Source: Tibeticola sediminis
GTDB taxonomy: Bacteria > Pseudomonadota > Gammaproteobacteria > Burkholderiales > Burkholderiaceae_C
Direction: 5' to 3'
NCBI RefSeq assembly: GCF_003843835.1
Contig: NZ_RKQL01000002.1
Coordinates: 1 to 64,000, forward strand
DNA: 64,000 bases
Position numbers and translations under genes: made by a program. Numbering within the stretch: position 1 is the stretch's first letter; each line of letters begins with the position of its first letter. A model generated the notes under the pieces. The model searched no databases. It saw nothing but the letters and a program-made list of their open reading frames with translations, and was not told the DNA's origin. Below, piece after piece: positions 63,573 through 64,000 of this stretch.

Positions 63573-64000
63573 ATGTCAGCGCTCCAACCCAAGAAATCAC
63601 TGCCTTCCACCAAAATAGCGGACACACTGGGTGTCACGGAAGCGGCTTCGAGCCCGACGCTCAGCGGCGCGGCGCGCCGCGACCTGGAAGCGGCAGCCGC
63701 GCCCGAGTGGGCGGCCGGCGCCGGCGCCGCGATCCGCGCGACGCGGGCCGAACTCGTCGCATGGCTGCAGGCGCTGTTGCGGCAGGGCGTCTACCGTTTG
63801 CGTCCGGGGCCGGTGGCGGTCATGCCGATTGGTCGCATCCACCAGCAATTGTCGGTGGCCCTCGCAGCGGCCGTCGAAACACCGGCGCTGCAAGCGGCGC
63901 GCGAACGCCTCAGCGACGATCTTGCCCGGGCGGACGCGCGGTCGGCCGCGCTGGCCAGTCTGGACCCGAGCGACCCCGAGGCGCCCGCGCTTTATGACGA
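63573..64000 (+). CDS. Unidentified flagellar-regulon protein (partial, cut by window end)
   Basis: Open from ATG 63573 to the window end, 142 codons visible, with AGAGG about eight bases upstream. The N-terminus is MSALQPKKSLPSTKIADTLGV, then Ala/Arg-rich helical sequence, IRATRAELVAWLQALLRQGVYRLRPGPVAVMPIG and QQLSVALAAAVETPALQAARERLSDDL. No signal peptide. The segment LQALLRQGVYRLRPGPV is faintly like the FlgM C-terminus, and flgM often follows flgA, but a clear FlgM is encoded at 42531, so I do not call it flgM. Its strong sigma-54 promoter places it in the flagellar regulon. Confidence 0.55.
   Translation, partial: MSALQPKKSLPSTKIADTLGVTEAASSPTLSGAARRDLEAAAAPEWAAGAGAAIRATRAELVAWLQALLRQGVYRLRPGPVAVMPIGRIHQQLSVALAAAVETPALQAARERLSDDLARADARSAALASLDPSDPEAPALYD

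Noticed and set aside
63573-64000. Calling the last gene flgM
   Set aside because: A protein with clear FlgM features and a sigma-28 promoter is at 42531; the similarity here is limited to a short stretch.

Overview
The window is high-GC, tightly packed, intron-free DNA from a motile Gram-negative bacterium. The order trmD-rplS, the CobD/CbiB-type protein beside rsgA, the MotA type and a dispersed repeat resembling ones I recall from Comamonadaceae all point to a betaproteobacterium of the order Burkholderiales; genus is not decidable from the sequence alone. Presence of FlhF, FlhG and a MotC-type stator, with sigma-54-like -24/-12 promoters before fliO, flgB and the last gene, suggests a polar flagellum under a Pseudomonas/Vibrio-like hierarchy rather than the FlhDC scheme common in betaproteobacteria.

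Layout. 1-8.4 kb: housekeeping genes (trmD, rplS, a NudL-type Nudix hydrolase, a CobD/CbiB-like membrane protein, rsgA and an M48 protease on the minus strand, orn, a DEAD-box RNA helicase). 8.5-22 kb, plus strand: fliOPQR-flhBA-flhF-flhG-fliA-motC, then a 235-bp transposon relic (MITE) where motD would be expected, a DUF2802 protein, fliK, a FlhB C-domain paralogue and a diguanylate cyclase. 21.9-29.7 kb, minus strand: a translationally coupled three-gene c-di-GMP operon with two giant GGDEF/EAL proteins carrying globin-like central domains. 30-40.4 kb, minus strand: a chemotaxis operon (cheY, cheZ, cheA, a helical unknown, an ODP-like diiron protein, three transmembrane-free receptors, cheV, a CZB protein) without cheR, cheB or cheW. 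40.6-44 kb, plus strand: motAB, flgM-flgN-csrA-fliW. 44-51 kb, minus strand: ycgR, an EAL-HDOD protein and a 1573-residue methyltransferase/glycosyltransferase fusion. 51-62.3 kb, minus strand: flgBCDEFGHIJ, a small unknown, flgKL. 62.6-64 kb, plus strand: flgA and an unidentified gene cut by the window end.

Together these genes encode the flagellar export gate, placement GTPases, rod, hook, rings and hook-filament junction, two stators (one lacking its partner here), the FlgM/FliA and CsrA/FliW checkpoints, c-di-GMP control of motility, and a soluble, probably redox- or oxygen-responsive chemotaxis array. Not in the window: fliE-N, flagellin, fliD/S and the master regulator.
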